Assembly (NCBI RefSeq): GCF_000015725.1
Contig: NC_008826.1
Coordinates: 434,001 to 498,000 of the forward strand
Origin: Methylibium petroleiphilum PM1
GTDB lineage: Bacteria; Pseudomonadota; Gammaproteobacteria; Burkholderiales; Burkholderiaceae_C
DNA length: 64,000 nucleotides
Reading direction: 5' to 3'
Under the pieces are notes generated by a model that was not told the DNA's origin, did no database searches, and worked only from the letters and a program-made list of their open reading frames with translations. This document shows, piece after piece, positions 55,878-64,000 of the stretch; the stretch's first letter is position 1, and every line of letters begins with the position of its first letter. The position numbers and the translations under genes were made by a program.

Positions 55878-56861
55878 ATGACCTACGTTCCCTCATTCGC
55901 CCTGCTCGAGCAGCTCAGAGCCGGCAACACCTGGGCGCTTGGCCGCCTGATCTCGCGCGCCGAGGCCGGTGTGGCCGAGGCGCGGCCGGCATTGGCCGAG
56001 GTCTATCGGCACGCCGGCTCGGCGCATGTGATCGGTCTCACCGGGGTGCCGGGGAGTGGCAAGTCGACTCTCGTGGCGAAGCTCACGGCCGCCCTGCGCA
56101 AGCGTGGTGAAAAGGTCGGCATCGTCGCAATCGATCCGTCGAGCCCGTACTCGGGCGGTGCGATCCTCGGCGACCGTATCCGAATGACCGAACTCGCCAA
56201 CGATTCCGGCGTATTCATCCGCAGCATGGCCACGCGCGGCGCGACGGGGGGCATGGCGCGTGCCGCCCTCGACGCCGTGGACCTGCTGGATGTCGCCGGC
56301 TATCACACCATCATCCTGGAGACTGTCGGAGTCGGTCAGGACGAGGTGGAGGTGGCGCACGCATCGGACACGACAGTCGTCGTATCGGCGCCAGGCCTTG
56401 GAGACGAGATCCAGGCCATCAAAGCCGGCGTCCTGGAAATCGCCGACATCCATGTTGTCAGCAAGTGCGACCGCGACGACGCGAATCGCACGCTCACCGA
56501 TCTCAAGCAGATGCTGACGCTCGGCACCATGGTCGGGCCCAAGCGCGCATGGGCGATCCCGGTCGTGGGTGTCAGTTCGTACACAGGCGAAGGCGTCGAC
56601 GACCTGCTCGGTCGCATCGCCGCCCACCGCCAGGCGACGGCCGACACCGAACTCGGCCGCGAACGGCGCCGTCGCGTAGCCGAATTCCGCCTTCAGAAGA
56701 CCGCCGAGACGCTGCTCCTGGAGCGATTCACCACCGGAGCGCAGCCCTTCTCGCCTGCGCTCGCAGACAGCCTCAGCAACCGTGCGTCGGATCCCTACGC
56801 CGCAGCACGCGAACTCATCGCCCGAACGATCCGCAAGGAGTACTCGAATGACCTGGCTTGA
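55878..56861 (+). CDS. meaH: MeaB-like G-protein chaperone of the mutase
   Basis: 327 aa GTPase of the MeaB/ArgK family. Walker A is GLTGVPGSGKSTL near residues 53-65. Other blocks are VAIDPSSPYSGGAILGDRIRM, ILETVGVGQDEVEVAHASDT (switch region) and VSKCDRDDANRTL (base recognition). It protects or reloads the B12 mutase with adenosylcobalamin. Its last 14 bases overlap the hcmA start. Confidence 0.94.
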   Translation: MTYVPSFALLEQLRAGNTWALGRLISRAEAGVAEARPALAEVYRHAGSAHVIGLTGVPGSGKSTLVAKLTAALRKRGEKVGIVAIDPSSPYSGGAILGDRIRMTELANDSGVFIRSMATRGATGGMARAALDAVDLLDVAGYHTIILETVGVGQDEVEVAHASDTTVVVSAPGLGDEIQAIKAGVLEIADIHVVSKCDRDDANRTLTDLKQMLTLGTMVGPKRAWAIPVVGVSSYTGEGVDDLLGRIAAHRQATADTELGRERRRRVAEFRLQKTAETLLLERFTTGAQPFSPALADSLSNRASDPYAAARELIARTIRKEYSNDLA

Positions 56862-58536
56862 GCCGCAGATAAAGTCCCAACTCCAATCGGAGCGCAAGGA
56901 CTGGGAAGCGAACGAAGTCGGCGCCTTCTTGAAGAAGGCGCCCGAGCGCAAGGAGCAGTTCCACACGATCGGGGACTTCCCGGTCCAGCGCACCTACACC
57001 GCTGCCGACATCGCCGACACGCCGCTGGAGGACATCGGTCTTCCGGGGCGCTACCCGTTCACGCGCGGGCCCTACCCGACGATGTACCGCAGCCGCACCT
57101 GGACGATGCGCCAGATCGCCGGCTTCGGCACCGGCGAGGACACCAACAAGCGCTTCAAGTATCTGATCGCGCAGGGCCAGACCGGCATCTCCACCGACTT
57201 CGACATGCCCACGCTGATGGGCTACGACTCCGACCACCCGATGAGCGACGGCGAGGTCGGCCGCGAGGGCGTGGCGATCGACACGCTGGCCGACATGGAG
57301 GCGCTGCTGGCCGACATCGACCTCGAGAAGATCTCGGTCTCGTTCACGATCAACCCGAGCGCCTGGATCCTGCTCGCGATGTACGTGGCGCTCGGCGAGA
57401 AGCGCGGCTACGACCTGAACAAGCTGTCGGGCACGGTGCAGGCCGACATCCTGAAGGAGTACATGGCGCAGAAGGAGTACATCTACCCGATCGCGCCGTC
57501 GGTGCGCATCGTGCGCGACATCATCACCTACAGCGCGAAGAACCTGAAGCGCTACAACCCGATCAACATCTCGGGCTACCACATCAGCGAGGCCGGCTCG
57601 TCGCCGCTGCAGGAGGCGGCCTTCACGCTGGCCAACCTGATCACCTACGTGAACGAGGTGACGGAGACCGGCATGCACGTCGACGAGTTCGCGCCGCGCC
57701 TCGCCTTCTTCTTCGTGTCGCAAGGTGACTTCTTCGAGGAGGTAGCGAAGTTCCGCGCCCTACGTCGCTGCTACGCGAAGATCATGAAGGAGCGCTTCGG
57801 CGCGAAGAACCCCGAGTCGATGCGGCTGCGCTTTCACTGTCAGACCGCGGCGGCGACTTTGACCAAGCCGCAGTACATGGTCAACGTCGTGCGTACGTCG
57901 CTGCAGGCGCTGTCGGCCGTGCTCGGCGGCGCGCAGTCGCTGCACACCAACGGCTACGACGAAGCCTTCGCGATCCCGACCGAGGATGCGATGAAGATGG
58001 CGCTGCGCACGCAGCAGATCATTGCCGAGGAGAGTGGTGTCGCCGACGTGATCGACCCGCTGGGTGGCAGCTACTACGTCGAGGCGCTGACCACCGAGTA
58101 CGAGAAGAAGATCTTCGAGATCCTCGAGGAAGTCGAGAAGCGCGGTGGCACCATCAAGCTGATCGAGCAGGGCTGGTTCCAGAAGCAGATTGCGGACTTC
58201 GCTTACGAGACCGCGCTGCGCAAGCAGTCCGGCCAGAAGCCGGTGATCGGGGTGAACCGCTTCGTCGAGAACGAAGAGGACGTCAAGATCGAGATCCACC
58301 CGTACGACAACACGACGGCCGAACGCCAGATTTCCCGCACGCGCCGCGTTCGCGCCGAGCGCGACGAGGCCAAGGTGCAAGCGATGCTCGACCAACTGGT
58401 GGCTGTCGCCAAGGACGAGTCCCAGAACCTGATGCCGCTGACCATCGAACTGGTGAAGGCCGGCGCAACGATGGGGGACATCGTCGAGAAGCTGAAGGGG
58501 ATCTGGGGTACCTACCGCGAGACGCCGGTCTTCTGA
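56848..58536 (+). CDS. hcmA: 2-hydroxyisobutyryl-CoA mutase large subunit
   Basis: 562 aa, the exact length of the characterised enzyme, starting at ATG behind AAGGAG. It forms the substrate-binding TIM barrel. The diagnostic residue is Ile90 in [13 protein letters not shown], where methylmalonyl-CoA mutase has Tyr, together with Asp117 in [10 protein letters not shown]; these define 2-hydroxyisobutyryl-CoA specificity. Further blocks are [20 protein letters not shown] and [20 protein letters not shown]. It produces (S)-3-hydroxybutyryl-CoA for the dehydrogenase at 62880. Codon use is visibly more biased to C/G-ending codons than in its neighbours, consistent with high expression. Confidence 0.97.
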   Translation: MTWLEPQIKSQLQSERKDWEANEVGAFLKKAPERKEQFHTIGDFPVQRTYTAADIADTPLEDIGLPGRYPFTRGPYPTMYRSRTWTMRQIAGFGTGEDTNKRFKYLIAQGQTGISTDFDMPTLMGYDSDHPMSDGEVGREGVAIDTLADMEALLADIDLEKISVSFTINPSAWILLAMYVALGEKRGYDLNKLSGTVQADILKEYMAQKEYIYPIAPSVRIVRDIITYSAKNLKRYNPINISGYHISEAGSSPLQEAAFTLANLITYVNEVTETGMHVDEFAPRLAFFFVSQGDFFEEVAKFRALRRCYAKIMKERFGAKNPESMRLRFHCQTAAATLTKPQYMVNVVRTSLQALSAVLGGAQSLHTNGYDEAFAIPTEDAMKMALRTQQIIAEESGVADVIDPLGGSYYVEALTTEYEKKIFEILEEVEKRGGTIKLIEQGWFQKQIADFAYETALRKQSGQKPVIGVNRFVENEEDVKIEIHPYDNTTAERQISRTRRVRAERDEAKVQAMLDQLVAVAKDESQNLMPLTIELVKAGATMGDIVEKLKGIWGTYRETPVF

Positions 58537-58549
58537 GCGTCGGCCGGCC

Positions 58550-58819
58550 ATGTCGGGATCCAGCATGCTGTCTCGTGCCGAGGTGCGCCAACTGAAGTCG
58601 GCGGTGCGCCGCGAGGCGAACCCGGCTGCGGCCGAGCGGCTGCTGGCCGACAGCGTGCGAAAGGGACACGACAAGCTGGCGCTGCATCGATACTTGGCAC
58701 TGCACAGAATTGACGCGGCGCGGTGCGCCCCCTACGAGGATTACTGCTGTCAGGTGGCCGGCCGTTTGCCAGGCGAGTCGCTGCGTCGGGTCCTCCGTCA
58801 CGCAGGCTGGATCGGCTGA
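58550..58819 (+). CDS. 89-aa protein in the mutase operon
   Basis: Starts 13 bp after hcmA. Basic and helical: SRAEVRQLKSAVRREANPAA, KGHDKLALHRYLALHRIDAA, PYEDYCCQVAGRLPGESLRR. No known domain. The spacing (13 bp before, 30 bp after) makes it part of the operon. It might be a small partner of the mutase or adenosyltransferase. Confidence 0.65.
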   Translation: MSGSSMLSRAEVRQLKSAVRREANPAAAERLLADSVRKGHDKLALHRYLALHRIDAARCAPYEDYCCQVAGRLPGESLRRVLRHAGWIG

Positions 58820-58849
58820 GACGCTGAGCACGGCGCAAGGAGTGGTGGC

Positions 58850-59431
58850 ATGAACAGCGATGGCATATCACACGACCCCCGTCGTGGCGACGACGGTACG
58901 ACGTCATTGGCCGGCGGTACACGGGTCGAGAAGAACAGCCCGTACATGCAGGCTATCGGCGTCGTAGATGAATTGAACAGCCTGATCGGCATGGCAATCG
59001 CTTCGGAGTGCGGCTCCGATCTCCGCGTGGTGCTGTCGGAAACGCAGGACGAACTGGTGGCGCTGTCCTCCGAGCTCTCGTCGCCGGGCAGCATCGTCTT
59101 GACGCTTGCGGCGCTGCAGCGTGTCGACAAGGAGCTGACCAGGTGGCTTGCGGACTTGCCTCCGGCGGCCGGCATCGTCCTGCCGCGCGGAACGATGGCC
59201 GCGGCGCTGTGCTTCAAGGCACGAGCGACATGTCGCACGCTAGAGCGCGAACTCGTCGGTCTCGAGGAGGCGGATCGCGAGTCTTGCGCGGATTCGTTGC
59301 GCCTGCCGTATGTCAACCGGCTGTCCGATCTTCTGCATGCGCTCGCCCGAACTGTGAATCGACGTGCCGACGCCGAGGCGATCGTCAGGGCCGCCGGTGT
59401 CCAGGCTGGATCGGCAAGTCGGAGCGACTGA
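58850..59431 (+). CDS. PduO-type ATP:cob(I)alamin adenosyltransferase (divergent paralogue)
   Basis: 193 aa. ATP loop GDDGTTSLAGGTRVEKN near residues 14-30, VVDELNSLIGMA, and the helix RATCRTLERELV with the catalytic Arg/Glu set are present, followed by LPYVNRLSDLLHALAR. The start of the loop is PRRGDD rather than TRTGD, and the N-terminus is longer than in the paralogue at 62271. It makes adenosylcobalamin for the adjacent mutase. A specialised delivery partner for HcmAB is possible, as PduO-type enzymes hand cofactor directly to their mutase. Confidence 0.88.
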   Translation: MNSDGISHDPRRGDDGTTSLAGGTRVEKNSPYMQAIGVVDELNSLIGMAIASECGSDLRVVLSETQDELVALSSELSSPGSIVLTLAALQRVDKELTRWLADLPPAAGIVLPRGTMAAALCFKARATCRTLERELVGLEEADRESCADSLRLPYVNRLSDLLHALARTVNRRADAEAIVRAAGVQAGSASRSD

Positions 59432-59456
59432 TACTTCGACCTCGAAAGGAGCGGCG

Positions 59457-61217
59457 ATGAGCCCGGCCACCGTTGGTGTGAACAGCGCCGCTGCCGTGAT
59501 CGCACGCAAGCTCAAGGCGCTTGAGGTTGATCGCGTCTTCGGCCTGTGCGGCGGCCACATCATGCCGATCTGGATGCGGCTGGATGCGGAAGGCATCCGG
59601 ATCATCGATGTGCGCGACGAGCGCGCTGCGGTCTACATGGCGCACGCCTATGGCGAACTCAGTGGCAAGCCCGGGGTGGCGCTCGTGACGGCCGGACCAG
59701 GCGTCACCAACGCCATGACAGGTATTGCCAACGCGCATGTCTCGCGTGCTCCAGTGATGATCCTTTCGGGCGTTCCCCCCAGGCCGCAACTCAGCCGCGG
59801 CGCCCTGCAGGATCTCGACCACGTTGGCATGGTCAAGGGCATCACGCGCTTTGCCCTCACCGTGCACGAGGCAACGCAGGTGCCACGCGCCATGAACCAG
59901 GCGTGGGCTATGGCCCTCGGTGACTCAGGCGGCGAGCCTGGTCCCGTGTTCCTAGACTTTCCCACGGACACGCTCCGCGTCGATATTTCGCCGGCCGAGC
60001 AGGGGGACGAACATGCGCGCCCAATTGCGCGCGGCGAGATTCATGCCGATCCAACCCTTGTGTCAGAGGCGGCGGACCTGATCTTGCACGCACGGCGGCC
60101 GCTCGTGATCGGTGGCCGAGGGGCGCGCGCGGCGAAAGCCGAACTCGAGGAGTTCCTCGCGGCCAGTGGCGCGGTGTTTCTCGATACCGGGGAATGCAAG
60201 GGCGTCCTGGCCGACGACCACCCTGGACTGGTGAACGCCATGCGCGCCACGGCCATGGGCGAAGCCGACCTCGTGATCACCCTCGGCCGCAAGCTCGACT
60301 TCCAACTGGCCTACGGCTCTCCCGCCGTGTTTAGTGCGGCGCGCTGGTTGCGGATCGCCGACAACGTCGCGGAACTACAGGACAACCGACGCGGAGCGGT
60401 GGAGCTCCTGGCTTCGCCACGCCTGGCGCTGCGCGCGCTGACTGCAGCCGGACGAGGACGCGCGTCATCGGTGGACCGAGCTTGGCGGGATCGCCTTTGC
60501 ACCGGACATGCGGAACGATCGGCGAAGCTCGCTAAGGACATGGCCACAGCCGGCGATGGGTCGGACGGCCGGATGCACCCGAACCGCCTGCTCGCCGGAG
60601 TGCAGCGCGCGATCGGTGACGACGCCGTGGTGGTTGCCGACGGCGGTGACTTCCTGGCCTTCGCGCGGGTGGGCATTCGCTGCGGCACCTATCTCGACCC
60701 AGGGCCATTGGGCTGCATCGGCGTGGGAACGTCCTTCGGCATCGGCGCCGCGCTGGCCTGCCCTCAACGCACGGTCGCCGTGCTGACCGGCGATGGCGCC
60801 TTCGGTTTCAACGCCATGGAGATCGATACTGCCGTGCGCCACGGCGTACCGGTGCTCGTGGTGGTGGCGAACAATGGAGCTTGGCAGATCGAGGTGCACG
60901 ACCAGACGACCACGCATGGCAAGGTGGTTGGCACGCGGCTGCAGCACGCCGACCATGCCGCGATGGCACGCGCGTTCGGCGCGCATGGCGAGCGCGTGGA
61001 GAGTGCGGAGCAACTGCCGCTCGCGATTGAACGGGCGATGGCGGCGATCAAGTCAGGACAGCCCGCGCTGTTGGACGTGCTGGTGAGTGGCGAGCCCATG
61101 TCGTCGGATGCGAGGTCCGGGCTCGCATGGGTGCCGGATCTGCAGGCAATAGCTGCCTGGGATGACGCCGAGCGTCAGTGGCGCGCAGGAACCACGCGAA
61201 TCGGTATCGTGAAATGA
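59457..61217 (+). CDS. TPP-dependent 2-hydroxyacyl-CoA-lyase-like enzyme
   Basis: 586 aa from ATG behind AAAGGAGCGGCG. Three-domain acetolactate-synthase fold: N-terminal Pyr domain with the cofactor-activating Glu in VRDERAAVYMAHAYG, a central domain (ARRPLVIGGRGARAAKAELE), and a C-terminal PP domain with GDGAFGFNAMEIDTAV to NNGAW binding TPP-Mg. In this operon a 2-hydroxyisobutyryl-CoA lyase (acetone plus formyl-CoA) is attractive because HACL-family lyases are known for that substrate. Acetolactate synthase or oxalyl-CoA decarboxylase are alternatives. ATGA overlap with the next gene. Confidence 0.85.
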   Translation: MSPATVGVNSAAAVIARKLKALEVDRVFGLCGGHIMPIWMRLDAEGIRIIDVRDERAAVYMAHAYGELSGKPGVALVTAGPGVTNAMTGIANAHVSRAPVMILSGVPPRPQLSRGALQDLDHVGMVKGITRFALTVHEATQVPRAMNQAWAMALGDSGGEPGPVFLDFPTDTLRVDISPAEQGDEHARPIARGEIHADPTLVSEAADLILHARRPLVIGGRGARAAKAELEEFLAASGAVFLDTGECKGVLADDHPGLVNAMRATAMGEADLVITLGRKLDFQLAYGSPAVFSAARWLRIADNVAELQDNRRGAVELLASPRLALRALTAAGRGRASSVDRAWRDRLCTGHAERSAKLAKDMATAGDGSDGRMHPNRLLAGVQRAIGDDAVVVADGGDFLAFARVGIRCGTYLDPGPLGCIGVGTSFGIGAALACPQRTVAVLTGDGAFGFNAMEIDTAVRHGVPVLVVVANNGAWQIEVHDQTTTHGKVVGTRLQHADHAAMARAFGAHGERVESAEQLPLAIERAMAAIKSGQPALLDVLVSGEPMSSDARSGLAWVPDLQAIAAWDDAERQWRAGTTRIGIVK

Positions 61218-62236
61218 CTCTTGGGCTCAACCTGATTGCGTACCAGGGTACGCTCCCCGCGTTCGCCTCTCAGCCCGCGGCGGCGCTCCCTGGTCACGCC
61301 GTCGTAGGCCGCGTCTCGCTGGGTCGCAACGCATGGCTGGGCGCTGGCGCGGTCATCCGTGCCGACGGACACTTCGTGCGGATCGGTGACGACTTGCACA
61401 TGGGCCGAGGCGCGACAATCCATATCGCCCACGAGGTCTATCCAACCTTGGTTGGCGCTAGGGTGTCCATCGGCGCTGATGCGGTCGTGCATGCCTGCAC
61501 CGTGGGTAACGATGTCGTCGTCGAGCGGGGATCCGTGATCCTTGACGGTGCGAAGGTCGGTGACGGTGCCGTCGTCGAGGCTGGGAGCATCGTCTATCCG
61601 CGAAGCACGCTGGAGCCTGGCATGTTGTACGCGGGTCGGCCCGCCAAGCTGTTACGGGCGCTTGGCCTGCATGAAGTGCAGAGCCGAGCCGAACTGCAGC
61701 GAGCGCGCAATGAGGCATGCGACGTCCGCTGGACGTGCCAACCGATTCCGACCGGAGCTGCGCCCGATTCATTCGTCGCCGGCACCTGCGATCTCTCGGG
61801 CAGCGTTCACTTGGCCGAGGGCGCCAGCGTGTGGTTTGGCTGCCGTCTGGATGGTCGCGAGGGGCCGATTTCGATCGGCAGACTCTGCAACGTGCAGGAC
61901 AACTCGGTGCTTCGGGCCGGATCCCTGGGGATGTCGTTGGGCGATCAAACCACGGTCGGACACAACGTCCAGCTGGTGGACTGCAGCGTCGGTTCCCGCT
62001 GCCTCGTCGGCATCGGCAGTAGCATCGCACCCGGCACGCGCATCGATGACGACACCTTCGTCGCTGGCGGCAGCGTCACCGAACCCGGCCAGCACCTGAC
62101 GGGCGGACGGGTTTGGGGCGGCGATCCTGCACGGCCTATCGGCGAGATGAACGAGGCCAAGCGGACGGCGATCTCGAACATCGCGATCGTTTACGAAAGT
62201 TATGCGCGAGCGTTGCATGCCAGCGTACTAGGCTGA
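61214..62236 (+). CDS. Tandem gamma-carbonic-anhydrase-like fusion
   Basis: 340 aa made of two left-handed beta-helix domains (about 1-160 and 185-340). Domain 1 keeps His in GATIHIAHE and in DAVVHACTVG, but Ala replaces the His of the usual IGH. Domain 2 keeps only the IGH-type His in TTVGHNVQLVDC, with Arg and Val at the other two. In gamma-CAs the metal is held by two His of one subunit and one of its neighbour, so the domains are complementary. Coupled (ATGA) to the TPP enzyme. A CO2/bicarbonate or formyl-CoA-related role is guesswork. Confidence 0.85.
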   Translation: MTLGLNLIAYQGTLPAFASQPAAALPGHAVVGRVSLGRNAWLGAGAVIRADGHFVRIGDDLHMGRGATIHIAHEVYPTLVGARVSIGADAVVHACTVGNDVVVERGSVILDGAKVGDGAVVEAGSIVYPRSTLEPGMLYAGRPAKLLRALGLHEVQSRAELQRARNEACDVRWTCQPIPTGAAPDSFVAGTCDLSGSVHLAEGASVWFGCRLDGREGPISIGRLCNVQDNSVLRAGSLGMSLGDQTTVGHNVQLVDCSVGSRCLVGIGSSIAPGTRIDDDTFVAGGSVTEPGQHLTGGRVWGGDPARPIGEMNEAKRTAISNIAIVYESYARALHASVLG

Positions 62237-62270
62237 CTGCAGGAACGGACCGGCACGGAAGCGAGAAAGC

Positions 62271-62828
62271 ATGGGCAAGCGACTCACGAGCATCGTCACC
62301 CGCACGGGCGACAACGGCACCACGGGCCTGGGCGACGGCAGCCGACTTAGCAAGACAGCGCCTCGCGTGATGGCCATGGGCGACGTCGACGAACTCAACT
62401 CCGCCGTGGGAATGCTGCTGTCCCTCGGCGTGAATGTCGACGAGGACCTGAAGACCTCGACCTTGCTGCGCACCGTCCAGCAGGATCTGTTCGACCTGGG
62501 CGGTGAACTCAGCATCCCTGGCTACACGCTGCTGAAGGCGGAGCGGGTCGTGGCCCTGGACGAGTGGCTGCGTCAAGCCAATGCGAGGCTGCCGCGCCTG
62601 GAGGAGTTCATCCTGCCCGGTGGCTCTCTGGCCGCTGCGCAGGCACATGTGGCGCGCACGGTATGTCGTCGCGCCGAGCGCTCCGTCGTCGCGCTGGCCG
62701 AACAGCATCCCGTCAATGCGACTGTCCTTCAGTTCCTCAACCGCCTCTCCGATCTGCTGTTCGTGCTGGCGCGCCTGGTGAACCGGGTAGCGGGCGGCGT
62801 CGACGAGCAGTGGAACCGAAGTCGCTGA
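62271..62828 (+). CDS. PduO-type ATP:cob(I)alamin adenosyltransferase (canonical)
   Basis: 185 aa with all standard blocks: VTRTGDNGTTGLGDGSRLSK near residues 9-28, MGDVDELNSAVGM, LPGGSLAAAQAHVARTVCRR-AER with the catalytic Arg and Glu, and FLNRLSDLLFVLARLVNR. It adenosylates cob(I)alamin and loads B12 mutases. Third adenosyltransferase in the window, after CobO and the paralogue at 58850. Confidence 0.94.
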   Translation: MGKRLTSIVTRTGDNGTTGLGDGSRLSKTAPRVMAMGDVDELNSAVGMLLSLGVNVDEDLKTSTLLRTVQQDLFDLGGELSIPGYTLLKAERVVALDEWLRQANARLPRLEEFILPGGSLAAAQAHVARTVCRRAERSVVALAEQHPVNATVLQFLNRLSDLLFVLARLVNRVAGGVDEQWNRSR

Positions 62829-62879
62829 GTGCGCCCGCGCACGCCGAACGTTCTCCTCTATCCATACAGGCTCCTTCGC

Positions 62880-63737
62880 ATGGCAAACCCTCCAGGCTCC
62901 ATCGGCGTCATCGGCGCCGGCACCATGGGCAACGGAATCGCGCAGGTCTGCGCGGTGGCCGGCCTCAACGTGACGATGTTGGACGTCGACGACGCCGCGT
63001 TGAAGCGCGGCATGGACACCATCATCCGCAATCTCGACCGCATGGTGGCGAAAGAGAAGCTGACGGCCAGCGCCCGCGATGCCGCGCTGGCGAAGATCAG
63101 TACCGGTCTGGACTATGGCGCGCTGCAGTCCGCCGATATGGTGATCGAGGCTGCGACGGAGAACCTGGGACTCAAGCTGAAGATCCTGCGGCAAGTCGCC
63201 AACTGCGTCGGCAAGGACGCGATCATTGCGACGAACACCTCGTCGATCTCGATCACCCAGCTGGGCGCTGTGCTCGACGCGCCGGAGTGCTTCATTGGCA
63301 TCCACTTTTTCAATCCCGTGCCGCTGATGTCGCTGCTGGAGGTCATCCGCGGCGTGCAGACGTCGGACGCGACCCATGCTGCCACGATGGCGTTTGCCCA
63401 GAAGGTGGGCAAGGCGCCGATCACGGTCCGCAACAGCCCCGGTTTCGTGGTCAATCGCATCCTGTGCCCGATGATCAACGAGGCCATCTTCGTCCTGCAG
63501 GAAGGCCTGGCGTCTGCCGAAGGCATTGATGTCGGCATGCGCCTGGGATGCAACCATCCGATCGGTCCGCTAGCACTGGCCGACATGATCGGCCTCGACA
63601 CCTTGTTGTCGATCATGGGCGTGCTTTACGACGAGTTTAACGATCCCAAGTACCGCCCAGCGCTGCTGCTGAAGGAGATGGTCGCCGCCGGCCGCCTCGG
63701 CCGGAAGACCAAGCAAGGGTTCTACAGCTACTCCTGA
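62880..63737 (+). CDS. 3-hydroxybutyryl-CoA dehydrogenase
   Basis: 285 aa from ATG. NAD-binding IGVIGAGTMGNGIAQVCAVAG, then MVIEAATENLGLKLKI, TNTSSISITQLG, the catalytic His in FIGIHFFNPVPLM and the C-terminal RLGCNHPIGPLALADMIGLD. It oxidises 3-hydroxybutyryl-CoA, the mutase product, to acetoacetyl-CoA, which leads into central metabolism. The known mutase gives the S isomer, which this enzyme family uses. Last gene of the operon; a hairpin terminator follows. Confidence 0.95.
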   Translation: MANPPGSIGVIGAGTMGNGIAQVCAVAGLNVTMLDVDDAALKRGMDTIIRNLDRMVAKEKLTASARDAALAKISTGLDYGALQSADMVIEAATENLGLKLKILRQVANCVGKDAIIATNTSSISITQLGAVLDAPECFIGIHFFNPVPLMSLLEVIRGVQTSDATHAATMAFAQKVGKAPITVRNSPGFVVNRILCPMINEAIFVLQEGLASAEGIDVGMRLGCNHPIGPLALADMIGLDTLLSIMGVLYDEFNDPKYRPALLLKEMVAAGRLGRKTKQGFYSYS

Positions 63738-63754
63738 CGCACGACAGCGGAGAT

Positions 63755-63780
63755 CCCGGCGATTCGAAAACGCCGGGTTT
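63755..63780. terminator. Rho-independent terminator after the mutase operon
   Basis: CCCGGCG (63755-63761), a 9-base loop and CGCCGGG (63771-63777), then TTTC. The stem is perfect. It separates two convergent genes and may work both ways. A degraded copy is at about 12554-12575. Confidence 0.8.
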
Positions 63781-63798
63781 CATTGTGGCTCAGGGGCC

Positions 63799-64000
63799 TC
63801 AGAACGCCTTCAGCAGGCGCAAGTTGATGCGGTCCGACTCCTTCAGGCCGTTGCGCACGGTCAGGTCACGTCCATAGAGCGCCGCGAAGTGCCAGCCGGG
63901 CGCGAAGCCCCACCCGAAGCCGAACTTGGCGTTGGTGGTCCGGGTGCGATCGTCGCTGGCAACGCCGTCGACGGAGGTCTCGCCGCCGACGAAGTGAGAC
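63799..64000 (-). CDS. Outer-membrane protein, C-terminal part
   Basis: 67 residues enter from the right edge on the minus strand. They alternate polar and aromatic residues as beta strands: TNAKFGFGWGFAPGWHFAAL, YGRDLTVRNGL, and end RINLRLLKAF with the terminal Phe that signals barrel insertion. The family may be a phenol-pathway-type (MetA) channel or another transporter; too little is visible to decide. A close duplicate of this end is stranded at 12597-12726. Confidence 0.7.
   Translation of the reverse strand, partial: SHFVGGETSVDGVASDDRTRTTNAKFGFGWGFAPGWHFAALYGRDLTVRNGLKESDRINLRLLKAF

Overview
The window is high-GC chromosomal or megaplasmid DNA from a betaproteobacterium. Protein families, late-step cobalamin gene order and an almost textbook 2-hydroxyisobutyryl-CoA (2-HIB-CoA) mutase cluster point to Burkholderiales of the Rubrivivax-Leptothrix-Aquincola-Methylibium type. 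That placement is an inference from remembered families, not from a search. No tRNA, rRNA or CRISPR array was seen.

Layout. 1-9 kb: the 3' end of bluB, transposase debris, a Tn3-family element carrying only tnpA (1270-4515), a hybrid histidine kinase and poorly recognised genes. 9.2-23.6 kb: a bacterial microcompartment (BMC) locus. Its leftward arm encodes a BMC-P vertex protein, a BMC-H protein, a 52-aa protein, a CoA-acylating-type aldehyde dehydrogenase, an EutJ-like protein, a BMC-T protein, a lactate/malate-type dehydrogenase with a BMC-style N-terminal extension, a zinc alcohol dehydrogenase and a GAF/PucR regulator. Its rightward arm encodes an AttH/CrtC-like protein, a HAD phosphatase with an encapsulation-peptide-like tail, a 104-aa protein, a PPDK-like phosphotransferase with a divergent acceptor domain, and a second BMC-H. 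24.3-39.2 kb: a cobalamin riboswitch, btuB, and a tightly overlapping operon for B12 uptake, adenosylation and nucleotide-loop assembly. 39.5-45.9 kb: an IS66 fragment, a dead BMC-P copy, a membrane protein, and nested insertions (IS630, then IS5 at its edge, then IS256 inside the IS5), each with readable target duplications. 46.1-53.1 kb: a second AttH-like gene, a dead HAD copy, an unfamiliar four-gene set that includes a stand-alone phosphohistidine domain, a BMC-H relic and a second GAF/PucR regulator. 53.2-63.7 kb: a GntR regulator divergent from hcmB-hcl-meaH-hcmA, followed by two PduO-type adenosyltransferases, a TPP-dependent 2-hydroxyacyl-CoA-lyase-like enzyme, a tandem gamma-carbonic-anhydrase fusion and 3-hydroxybutyryl-CoA dehydrogenase. 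The window ends inside an outer-membrane protein gene.

How it fits together. The right-hand module converts 2-hydroxyisobutyrate through 2-HIB-CoA to 3-hydroxybutyryl-CoA and acetoacetyl-CoA by a B12-dependent carbon-skeleton rearrangement. The middle module supplies adenosylcobalamin. The left-hand BMC locus lacks every classical signature enzyme (diol dehydratase, ethanolamine lyase, glycyl radical enzyme, aldolase). In their place it has a PPDK-like kinase, a phosphatase and an AttH-like protein. A decayed second copy lies between the B12 operon and the mutase operon. The best candidate for an undescribed system is this BMC with its phosphotransfer chemistry, possibly feeding the 2-HIB-CoA route. 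The metabolic link is inferred only from adjacency and shared cofactors.
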